This document shows, piece by piece, positions 1 to 6,114 of a stretch of DNA of 9,409 nt. The notes beneath the pieces are model-generated. The model did no database searches. It was not told the DNA's origin and worked only from the letters and a program-made list of their open reading frames with translations. The translations under genes and the position numbers were made by a program. The stretch spans positions 1 to 9,409 of the forward strand of contig JAYTXR010000292.1 of assembly GCA_043742865.1 (NCBI GenBank), given 5' to 3'. Source of the stretch: PALSA-911 sp043742865. Lineage in GTDB: Bacteria; Pseudomonadota; Alphaproteobacteria; Acetobacterales; Acetobacteraceae. Positions within the stretch are counted from its first letter, which is position 1. The number at the start of each line of letters is the position of its first letter.

Positions 1-191
1 AGCTTTTCGCGGCTGAACAGATCGGGGTCGGGCGACGGGGCCGCCGGAACGGGATCGGACGGTGAGGATTGGGCAGCCCCCTGAGCAAGCGGGCTTTGGG
101 CCTGGGCCGGGGCGGCCAGGATGGCGGCGAGGGCACCCACCGCCAGCCGAAACGGCCGCCAGCGCGGGCGGTCTTGTCGGGTTTCGGACAT
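1..191 (-). CDS. Exported protein, N-terminal fragment (runs off left edge)
   Basis: The gene starts at an ATG at 191-189 and stays open to the window edge, giving 63 residues of a longer protein. A good ribosome binding site (AAGGA) lies about seven bases upstream of the ATG. The N-terminus is a clear Sec signal peptide: basic residues in the first 15, a hydrophobic Ala/Leu/Val/Ile core at about 17-28, and an APAQAQ-type cleavage site near residue 32. A low-complexity Ala/Pro/Ser/Gln stretch follows, ending in DPDLFSREKL at the edge, so the mature protein goes to the periplasm or outer membrane. The family cannot be fixed from this piece. A short linker followed by LFxRxxL is compatible with the start of an OprB-type carbohydrate porin, but that is a guess. 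It lies 74 bases downstream of ygfZ on the same strand. Confidence 0.7.
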   Translation of the reverse strand, partial: MSETRQDRPRWRPFRLAVGALAAILAAPAQAQSPLAQGAAQSSPSDPVPAAPSPDPDLFSREK

Positions 192-220
192 GCAGCTTCC
201 TTCTGGTAACTCCGGAGCCC

Positions 221-242
221 GGCATCTGCCTTGGCGGATGCC
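221..242. other. Intergenic inverted repeat (hairpin) between ygfZ and the exported-protein gene
   Basis: GGCATCTGCC at 221-230 is followed, after TT, by GGCGGATGCC at 233-242. The arms are complementary except at one position, which is a G-U wobble in a plus-strand transcript and a mismatch in a minus-strand one. The innermost pairs cannot form because the loop would be only two bases, so a real stem would be about seven or eight pairs. No T-run follows on either strand, so it is not a canonical intrinsic terminator. It could attenuate or stabilise the transcript between the two minus-strand genes. Confidence 0.35.
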
Positions 243-265
243 GCCGGTCAAGGGAAGGTTCCGCT

Positions 266-1084
266 TTACCCCCTGGCGGGTTCAGCCAGCTTCGCCCAGT
301 CCGCCATCCGCGCCGTCAACGTGACGCCGGAGGCGGACAGCTTCGTCCCGATCGCGTCCAGCCGCAGCACCGCCAGCCCGACGCCGTCGCGTCCCGACCG
401 CATGGTGCCGATTTCGGTTCCGTCGCGCAGCACCGGCGTTCCCGGTGCCGGCAGGTCACCGTCCGCCGAAACCGGGACCAGGCGGCGCTTCAGCAGGCCG
501 CGGTATTTGGTGCGCGCGGTCAGTTCCTGGCCCAGGTAGCAGCCCTTGGTCCAGGACAGGCCGTTCAGCTCGTCAAATCCGGCTTCCAGCAGCAGGGTCT
601 TGTCTACCTCCAGGTCGCGCGTACCGTCCGGCAGGCCCAGGGCCAGGCGGTGACGGTCCCAATCCTCCGGGGTGGCATTGCCGTCCAGCCTTGTGGCCGA
701 GATAAGCCGCCAGCCGGCATCGGCCAGACGCGGGTCGGGGGCGACGATCGCGGCTGGCGGCGCCTTGGCGCCCCAACCCGCGCCGACATGCAGACCGTCC
801 TGCGCGGTGACCGTGACCTGGGAACGCAGCCGAAACCGCGACAGCTTGGCTGCCAGCATCGGGATTTGCGCCCGCTCGCAATCCAGAAGCAGGACATTTC
901 CGTCCGTGAGGATAAAGAAATCGGCCAGGTACTTGCCCTGCGGCGTCAGCATCGCCGCCCAAACCGCGCAGCCAGGCGCTACAAGCTGCACGTCGTTGGA
1001 CACTAGCCCCTGCAGGAAGGCCACCCGGTCCTCCCCGGCAATTTCGATGACGCCTCGGGATGGCAGCTCGGTAAAATGGGTCAT
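266..1084 (-). CDS. ygfZ: Folate-binding protein YgfZ (GcvT-like, Fe-S cluster repair/assembly)
   Basis: The protein is a GcvT/aminomethyltransferase-fold member of the YgfZ (IBA57/CAF17) family, which uses tetrahydrofolate to help maintain certain Fe-S enzymes in the cytoplasm. The family signature KGCYLGQE is at residues 180-187, with its conserved cysteine at 182. The N-terminal folate-fold segment is also typical (GVIEIAGEDRVAFLQGLVSND, about residues 11-31). From the ATG at 1084-1082 the protein has 272 residues, somewhat shorter than the E. coli protein. An in-frame TTG at 1120 would add 12 residues, but these precede the conserved MTHFTELPSRGVIxI opening, so the ATG is preferred even though its Shine-Dalgarno is weak. 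The stop is TAA at 268-266. It is transcribed away from the glycosyltransferase gene. The identification is secure; the start is less so. Confidence 0.93.
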   Translation of the reverse strand: MTHFTELPSRGVIEIAGEDRVAFLQGLVSNDVQLVAPGCAVWAAMLTPQGKYLADFFILTDGNVLLLDCERAQIPMLAAKLSRFRLRSQVTVTAQDGLHVGAGWGAKAPPAAIVAPDPRLADAGWRLISATRLDGNATPEDWDRHRLALGLPDGTRDLEVDKTLLLEAGFDELNGLSWTKGCYLGQELTARTKYRGLLKRRLVPVSADGDLPAPGTPVLRDGTEIGTMRSGRDGVGLAVLRLDAIGTKLSASGVTLTARMADWAKLAEPARG

Positions 1085-1143
1085 GCGATACCAATAGGAC
1101 CCTGGCGCATGTTCGGACAAGAAGTGCTAGACAGCCGCCCTGC

Positions 1144-1239
1144 ATGACCGCACCCCGTTTTCCCGCACCCCGACAGGCCGCTGGCCGATTTTTCCTGCTT
1201 TGCTGGGTTTTGCCGCTGTGCCGATCTTTCCCGCGGTGA
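1144..1239 (+). CDS. Possible short leader ORF overlapping the glycosyltransferase start
   Basis: An ATG at 1144 opens 31 codons ending in TGA at 1237-1239. The stop overlaps the preferred glycosyltransferase start GTG (1236-1238) in a GTGA junction. The peptide would be basic at both ends with a hydrophobic and aromatic centre (GRFFLLCWVLPLC). No clear ribosome binding site precedes the ATG. The glycosyltransferase GTG also lacks an obvious Shine-Dalgarno, which is what makes translational coupling through this ORF thinkable. It may equally be a chance ORF in the divergent spacer. No homology is recognised. Confidence 0.15.
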   Translation: MTAPRFPAPRQAAGRFFLLCWVLPLCRSFPR

Positions 1240-2267
1240 AAGTGGCGCAGATCATGGCCGGCTCCGCTGCCGGCGGTGCCGAACTGTTCTTCGAGCGGCT
1301 GACCATCGCGCTGCACCAAGCCGGCGATACAATGCTGCCGGTGATCCGCCGCAACGGCGCGCGGGCCGCGCGGCTGGCGGGCGTCGGGCTGCGTCCGGTG
1401 CAACTCGGCTTTGGCGGCCCGCTCGATCTGTTCACCGGGCTTAAGCTGACGCGGGCGCTGAAGGAATTCGGCCCCCGGGTCGCCATCGCCTGGATGAACC
1501 GGGCCGCGCGTTTCACGCCCCAGGGCCCATGGGTGCTGGCTGGCCGGCTCGGCGGCTATTACGATCTGGATTATTATCGGCGTTGCGATCATCTGATCGG
1601 CAACACCCGTGGCATCGTCGATTGGATCGCGGCCCAGGGCTGGCCGGCCGATCGGGTGCATTATCTGCCGAATTTCGCCCCCGATTTGGGCGCCGCAGCC
1701 GCCACCGGGGTCCGTGCGGCATTCGCCATCCCCGCCGATGCCAGACTGCTGCTGGCGCTCGGGCGGCTGCATCCCAACAAGGCCTTCGATGTGCTGATCC
1801 GGGCTTTGCCCAGGCTGCCCGGCGTGCATGCGCTGATCGCCGGGGAAGGACCGGAGCGCAAAGCGCTGGAAGACCTGGCCCGGCGCGAAAATGTCGCCGA
1901 CCGGCTGCATCTACCGGGCTGGCGGAGCGACACCGCGGCCCTGCTCGCCAGCGCCGACATCCTGGTCTGTCCCTCCCGCCACGAGCCGCTCGGCAATGTG
2001 GTGCTGGAAGCGTTCGCCGCCCGCCGCCCGGTTGTCGCCGCCGCCGCCGCCGGGCCGAAGGAACTGATCGTGCCGGACGTGGATGGCATACTCGTCCCCC
2101 TCGAAGACCCCGCAGCCCTTGCCTCCGCCGTTGCCGCTTTGCTTGCCGACCGGCAAAAGGCCACGCGGATCGCCGATGCCGGGCGGGCGCGGTTTGACTC
2201 CGATTTCGCCGCCGCCCCCGTTCTGGCGCGCTGGCGCCATTTCCTTGCCACCGTGGAGAAGCCCTGA
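1236..2267 (+). CDS. GT4-family glycosyltransferase
   Basis: This is a GT-B fold retaining glycosyltransferase of the group 1 (GT4) type. It would transfer a sugar from a nucleotide-sugar donor to a lipid- or glycan-linked acceptor at the cytoplasmic membrane. The N-terminus (VKVAQIMAGSAAGGAELFFERL) has the usual GGAE loop of the acceptor domain. The donor domain shows GRLHPNKAFDVLI, an IAGEGPER motif and the E-x7-E motif (E250 and E258, in SRHEPLGNVVLEAF). There are no membrane segments. The frame extends up to a TTG at 1200 (355 residues), but family N-termini begin just before KVAQIM, so the GTG at 1236 is chosen, giving 343 residues. No good Shine-Dalgarno is seen for either start. Its TGA overlaps the asnB ATG (TGATG), implying a coupled pair. 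Donor and acceptor cannot be told from sequence; a role in lipopolysaccharide or exopolysaccharide is inferred. Confidence 0.88.
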   Translation: MKVAQIMAGSAAGGAELFFERLTIALHQAGDTMLPVIRRNGARAARLAGVGLRPVQLGFGGPLDLFTGLKLTRALKEFGPRVAIAWMNRAARFTPQGPWVLAGRLGGYYDLDYYRRCDHLIGNTRGIVDWIAAQGWPADRVHYLPNFAPDLGAAAATGVRAAFAIPADARLLLALGRLHPNKAFDVLIRALPRLPGVHALIAGEGPERKALEDLARRENVADRLHLPGWRSDTAALLASADILVCPSRHEPLGNVVLEAFAARRPVVAAAAAGPKELIVPDVDGILVPLEDPAALASAVAALLADRQKATRIADAGRARFDSDFAAAPVLARWRHFLATVEKP

Positions 2268-4072
2268 TGTGCGGCATTGCCGGCCTGATCCTGGCGCCGG
2301 GTTCTCCCCCGCCCGACGCCACTACGCTCGACAGCTTCACCCGCTCGCTGGCCCATCGCGGCCCCGATGGGTCCGGCCACACCGTGGTCGGCCGGGTCGC
2401 GCTGATGCATAACCGGCTGTCCATCATTGACCTCGCCACCGGTGACCAGCCGCTCTATGCCGGTTCCGCTGCCCTGGTCGGCAATGGCGAGGTCTATAAT
2501 TACCGCGAATTGCGGGCCGGCCTGATGGGCGTGAACTTCTCGTCCAACAGCGATTGCGAGCCGCCGCTGCATCTGTGGATGCGCGAGGGGGCGGGCTACG
2601 CCGACCAGTTGCGCGGCATGTATGCGATCGCCATCCATGAGCGGGCTGCGCGCACGGTCACGCTGACGCGCGATCCGTTCGGCATCAAGCCGCTGTATAT
2701 CGCCGATATCAAAGGCGGGCTGGCCTTCGCTTCCGAGCCTCGGGCGTTGCTGGAGGCCGGACTGGTCGAGCGCCGGGTGCGGCCGCAGAGCCGCGATGAG
2801 CTGCTGCAGCTGCAGTTCACCACCGGGCGGGAGACGATTTTCGAGGGCATCAAGCGGCTGCTGCCGGGCGAGACGCTGACCTGCGCGGACGGCAAGATCA
2901 TCGACCGCCGCCGCCGCGCAGCCCTTCCCGCCGGCCCGCCGGAAACCATCGGCGAGGACGCAGCACTGGCCCGGCTGGACCGGGCGCTGGAGGAAAGCGT
3001 GGATTTGCACCAGCGCAGCGACGTGCCGTACGGCATGTTCCTGTCCGGCGGCATCGACAGTTCGACGCTGCTGGCGCTGATGGCGCGGCTGAACAGCCAG
3101 CCGGTGCTGGCCTTTACCGCCGGTTTCGACACGCCGAAGGGCGCCAAGGGCGTCGCCGACGAACGTGAACAGGCCGCGATCGTCGCCCGCGCGCTGGGGG
3201 CGCATCACGAGACGATCGAGGTGAACGAGGCCATGGTCTGGCAGCATCTGCCGGAAATCGTCGCCTGCATGGATGATCCGGCGATGGATTACGCGATCAT
3301 CCCCACCTGGTTCCTGGCCCGGCGCGCCCGCCAGGATGTGAAGGTGGTGCTGTCCGGCGAGGGCGGCGACGAACTGTTCGGCGGCTATTCGCGCTACGCC
3401 AAGGCGATGAAACCGTGGTGGCTGGGCGGTCGGGCCATGCGCACACGCGGCAATTTCGACCGCGTGGACGTGCTGCGCGAGAGGCCGAGCGGCTGGCGCG
3501 ACGGCATCGCCGCGTCCGAAGCCCAAGCTGGCGGAGGGGCCGGCGATGCGGCCCAGGCCGGCGAGGGCGGCCGGTCGCGGCTGCAGGCGGCGCAGGCGGT
3601 GGATATCGATGACTGGCTGCCCAACGATCTGTTGCTGAAGATGGATCGCTGCCTGATGGCGCACGCGGTCGAGGGACGGACGCCTTTTCTCGATCCGGGC
3701 GTGGCGGCGGCCTCGTTTCTGCTGCCCGACAATCTGAAATTCCGCGGCACCACCGGCAAATATCTGCTGCGGAAATGGCTGGAGAAGCATCTGCCGATTG
3801 CCCGGCCGTTCGCGCCGAAACAGGGTTTTACCGTGCCGATCGGCACCTGGATCAAGGGTCAGGGCGCACGCCTCGGTCCGTTGGTTGCGGCGCAGGAAGG
3901 CGTGCGGGAGATCGCCCATCCGGACAAGGTGCGCGACCTGTTCCGCAACATCCATCGCTGGCGGCATGGCTTTACGGCATGGGAATTGCTGTTCTACGCG
4001 CTGTGGCACCGGACGCATATTCAGGGTTTGGCCCCGGCGGGGGATGTGTTCGAGACTTTATCGGCAAAGTAA
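2267..4072 (+). CDS. asnB: Glutamine-hydrolysing asparagine synthetase (AsnB-like amidotransferase)
   Basis: This is a two-domain enzyme of 601 residues. The N-terminal class II glutaminase domain has the catalytic Cys2 directly after Met1, with glutamine-pocket residues R50, N73-G74-E75 and D96. The C-terminal synthetase domain has the PP-loop SGGIDS (260-265), LSGEGGDELFGGY (362-374) and WLPNDLLLKMDR (450-461), followed by EGRTPFLD. The family reaction is ATP-dependent transfer of glutamine-derived ammonia to aspartate via an aspartyl-AMP intermediate; some homologues instead amidate a sugar acid or peptide in glycan clusters. The start is ATG at 2267, overlapping the glycosyltransferase stop (TGATG), with GGAGAA as ribosome binding site. 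Between GGYSRY and WLPNDL there are only about 70 residues, including an Ala/Gly-rich stretch (about 416-437). This looks shorter than in E. coli AsnB, and I read it as a lineage variant, not damage. Asparagine is the default product; the glycosyltransferase partner leaves a glycan substrate open. Confidence 0.92.
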   Translation: MCGIAGLILAPGSPPPDATTLDSFTRSLAHRGPDGSGHTVVGRVALMHNRLSIIDLATGDQPLYAGSAALVGNGEVYNYRELRAGLMGVNFSSNSDCEPPLHLWMREGAGYADQLRGMYAIAIHERAARTVTLTRDPFGIKPLYIADIKGGLAFASEPRALLEAGLVERRVRPQSRDELLQLQFTTGRETIFEGIKRLLPGETLTCADGKIIDRRRRAALPAGPPETIGEDAALARLDRALEESVDLHQRSDVPYGMFLSGGIDSSTLLALMARLNSQPVLAFTAGFDTPKGAKGVADEREQAAIVARALGAHHETIEVNEAMVWQHLPEIVACMDDPAMDYAIIPTWFLARRARQDVKVVLSGEGGDELFGGYSRYAKAMKPWWLGGRAMRTRGNFDRVDVLRERPSGWRDGIAASEAQAGGGAGDAAQAGEGGRSRLQAAQAVDIDDWLPNDLLLKMDRCLMAHAVEGRTPFLDPGVAAASFLLPDNLKFRGTTGKYLLRKWLEKHLPIARPFAPKQGFTVPIGTWIKGQGARLGPLVAAQEGVREIAHPDKVRDLFRNIHRWRHGFTAWELLFYALWHRTHIQGLAPAGDVFETLSAK

Positions 4073-4078
4073 GCAAGG

Positions 4079-4115
4079 CTGGGCTTTGCCCAGACCCACC
4101 AGGGCCGAGCCCTGG
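4079..4115. repeat. Tandem-hairpin intergenic element (REP-like)
   Basis: Two perfect stem-loops stand side by side in the spacer between asnB and the dihydroorotase gene. The first is CTGGGC (4079-4084), loop TTT, GCCCAG (4088-4093). The second is CCAGGGC (4099-4105), loop CGA, GCCCTGG (4109-4115). The style (GGGCTTTGCCC, then ACCCACCAGGG...CCCTGGAC) matches from memory a family of dispersed intergenic palindromes common in Acetobacteraceae and related alphaproteobacteria. Only one copy is visible here, so its repetitive nature is not shown by this window. There is no T-tract after either hairpin, so a classical terminator is unlikely. It may stabilise the 3' end of the asnB message or damp read-through into the next gene. 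Confidence 0.6.
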
Positions 4116-4137
4116 ACTTCATAAAGGGAATCTCGCC

Positions 4138-5463
4138 ATGGCGATCCGTTTCGATCTGCTGATTCGCAACGGCATTTGCGTCCTGCCCTGGGGCATGGAA
4201 GCCGCCGATGTCGGCGTCCGCGACGGGCGCATCGCCGCCATCGGCGTCACCGGCGATGCGACATCCGAACAATCCATCGACGCCACCGGGCTGCATGTGC
4301 TGCCGGGGCTGATCGACCCGCATGTGCATCTGCGCGATCCCGGCGACGCTGCGGTGGAAACCATTCCCACCGGCACCCGGGGCGCCATTCTGGGCGGGCT
4401 GACTTCGGTGTTCGATATGCCGAACACCAGCCCGTCCATCGTCGATGCGGAAAAACTGGCCTGGAAGCAGGCCTATGTGGAACAGGTCGCGTGGTGCGAT
4501 ATGGGCCTGTATGTCGGCGGCACCAAGACGAATATTACCGACATTGCCGGCCTCGAACTCGGCCGTGGCGTGTGCGGCATAAAAATCTTCGCCGGCAGCT
4601 CCACCGGCGACCTGATGGTCGAGGATGACGAGAACCTGGAAAAAATCATGCGCTCCGGCCGCCGGCGCATCGCCTATCATTCCGAGGACGAATACCGGCT
4701 GCAGGCGCGCAAGGGGATGTTCAAATCCGGCGATCCGTATTCGAACCACATGGTCTGGCGCGACGAGGAAGCGGCCTTCCTCGGCACCCGTCGGCTGATG
4801 GCTTTGGCCACGAAAACCGCCCGCCCGGCGCATATCCTGCATGTCTCGACCGCCGAGGAGCTGGACTATCTGCGTGATTACCGCGACATCGCCACTGTGG
4901 AAGTGCTGGTCAACCATCTGACCCAGGTGGCGCCGGACGTCTATGATCGGCTGCGCGGCTATGGCGTGATGAACCCGCCGATCCGCGGCCAGCGTCACCT
5001 GAACGCGGGGTGGGCGGCGATCCGCAATGGCACTGTCGATACCGTTGGCTCCGACCACGCCCCGCATCCGCGGGCGAAGAAGGAATTGCCCTGGCCCGAA
5101 TGCGCGGCCGGACTGACGGGGGTCCAGACGCTGGTGCCGATCATGCTGAACCACGTCAACGCCGGCCGGCTGTCGCTGAACCGCCTGGTGGATCTGATGT
5201 GTGCAGGTCCGGCGCGGGTGTATGGCGCGCTCGGCAAGGGACGGCTGGCCGCCGGCTATGACGCGGATTTCACCCTGGTTGACATGCAGAAGCAGCACCG
5301 GATCGAGGAATCGTGGATCGTCTCGCCCTGCGGCTGGACCCCGTTCGCGGGCATGGATATCACCGGATGGCCGGTCGCCACCATCATTCGCGGCCGCGCG
5401 GTCATGCGTGATGACGAGGTGCTAGGGGTTCCGTCCGGCCGTCTGGTCCGCTTCGCCGGCTGA
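4138..5463 (+). CDS. pyrC: Dihydroorotase (amidohydrolase superfamily)
   Basis: This predicted cytoplasmic enzyme of 441 residues catalyses the reversible cyclisation of N-carbamoyl-aspartate to dihydroorotate, the third step of pyrimidine synthesis. The binuclear-metal amidohydrolase ligands are all visible: H62 and H64 in DPHVHLRDPG, a candidate carboxylated lysine K149 in GIKIFAGSSTG, H181 in AYHSEDE, H235 in HILHVSTAEE, and D306 in GSDHAPH. The DMPNT motif (93-97) and the C-terminal GYDADFTLVD strand are also characteristic. The ATG at 4138 has an AAAGGGAA ribosome binding site seven bases upstream; the frame is open further upstream but without conserved sequence. Hydantoinase and allantoinase are relatives, but HLRDPG with GSSTG favours dihydroorotase. 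No pyrB is adjacent. Its last 42 bases overlap the end of the convergent hpnG. Confidence 0.9.
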   Translation: MAIRFDLLIRNGICVLPWGMEAADVGVRDGRIAAIGVTGDATSEQSIDATGLHVLPGLIDPHVHLRDPGDAAVETIPTGTRGAILGGLTSVFDMPNTSPSIVDAEKLAWKQAYVEQVAWCDMGLYVGGTKTNITDIAGLELGRGVCGIKIFAGSSTGDLMVEDDENLEKIMRSGRRRIAYHSEDEYRLQARKGMFKSGDPYSNHMVWRDEEAAFLGTRRLMALATKTARPAHILHVSTAEELDYLRDYRDIATVEVLVNHLTQVAPDVYDRLRGYGVMNPPIRGQRHLNAGWAAIRNGTVDTVGSDHAPHPRAKKELPWPECAAGLTGVQTLVPIMLNHVNAGRLSLNRLVDLMCAGPARVYGALGKGRLAAGYDADFTLVDMQKQHRIEESWIVSPCGWTPFAGMDITGWPVATIIRGRAVMRDDEVLGVPSGRLVRFAG

Positions 5464-6114
5464 CTTCCGGGTCTTCCTCAGTGCCCGCACATGGCGGATC
5501 AGCGCCCGCCGGGCGATGAACGCGTCGGCTGCCAGGCGGAGCAGGCCGCGCAGCTGCAACGGGTTGACGGCCAACGCGCGCAGCACCTGCCATACGGCGA
5601 TTTTCCCGGCATGGTCCAGCGCCGCCAGGGCGGCGCGCGGCAAACGCCGCCCTGCGGGGTCGCAGATGACCCGCAAGGCCGCGCAGGGCAGACCGAATTC
5701 AGCGGCAACCTTGGCGACGGCGCCGCTTTCCAGATCCACCGCGGCGGCGCCGGTCAGCTTCCACAACAAATTCTTGGCCCGAATTTCCCCGACGACCTTA
5801 TCGCCGCCCAGGACCGCGTGCGGCGTGACCCCGCCCAGCCAGAGCGACAATGCCGGATCGGTGGCGTAGCGTTCGCCGGACCACAGCAGGATCTCGCGGG
5901 GGATCAGGATCTTGCCATGCCGCAGCGGCGGTTGCAGCCCGCCGGACAGGCCGAAGCTGACCAGCGCCAGAGCGCCCTCGGCGACCAGCCGCCGCGCCGC
6001 CGCTTCTGCCCCCGCGTGCGTGCCCCCGCCCACCCCGACCCGAAAGCCGAGCCGTCGGGCGATGCGCGCTTCCGCCCGCAACCCGACCACCACGCCGAGG
6101 GCGCTAGAATCCAA
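5422..6114 (-). CDS. hpnG: Hopanoid-associated phosphorylase HpnG (adenosylhopane nucleosidase)
   Basis: HpnG is a member of the MTA/SAH nucleosidase-like phosphorylase fold. It removes adenine from adenosylhopane, leading to ribosylhopane and then C35 bacteriohopanepolyols. Visible hallmarks are LGVVVGLRAEARIARRLG near the N-terminus, GGGTHAGAE (29-37), SFGLSGGL (53-60), the nucleoside-site VDLESGAVA (126-134) and RVICDPAGRRLP with acid D152. The length of 230 residues suits the family. No ATG is available at the N-terminus: the best start is TTG at 6114, preceded by a GGGTGGA ribosome binding site and overlapping the shc stop by 11 bases. The alternative GTG at 6093 lacks a binding site and would cut into the first conserved strand. 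It ends in TAG at 5424-5422, inside the convergent dihydroorotase gene. It is the last gene of the hopanoid operon in this window. Confidence 0.92.
   Translation of the reverse strand: MDSSALGVVVGLRAEARIARRLGFRVGVGGGTHAGAEAAARRLVAEGALALVSFGLSGGLQPPLRHGKILIPREILLWSGERYATDPALSLWLGGVTPHAVLGGDKVVGEIRAKNLLWKLTGAAAVDLESGAVAKVAAEFGLPCAALRVICDPAGRRLPRAALAALDHAGKIAVWQVLRALAVNPLQLRGLLRLAADAFIARRALIRHVRALRKTRKSAGEADQTAGRNP

Noticed and set aside
573..1910. A 445-codon minus-strand open frame spanning ygfZ and the start of the glycosyltransferase gene
   Set aside because: It is out of frame with ygfZ, contains no recognised motif, and crosses a divergent promoter region; explained as a shadow of high GC content.
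3513..3580. Suspected frameshift or insertion in asnB at the Ala/Gly-rich stretch
   Set aside because: The frame continues directly into conserved synthetase motifs on both sides, so an indel is not needed; a shortened variable region is simpler.
1661..4018. A 785-codon open frame on the minus strand opposite the glycosyltransferase and asnB
   Set aside because: It lies wholly antisense to two genes with clear catalytic motifs, is rich in Arg/Gln/His/Pro as expected of GC-rich shadow frames, and shows no recognisable domain.
4079..4115. Rho-independent terminator after asnB
   Set aside because: The stems are strong but no T-tract follows either one; described as a hairpin repeat instead.
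3775..4137. Upstream extension of the dihydroorotase frame into asnB
   Set aside because: It overlaps the conserved asnB C-terminus in another frame and passes through the intergenic hairpins; the ATG at 4138 has a proper ribosome binding site and a family-typical N-terminus.
4021..5298. A 425-codon minus-strand open frame opposite the dihydroorotase
   Set aside because: The dihydroorotase on the other strand has every metal ligand; this frame shows only Gln/His/Asp-rich antisense composition.
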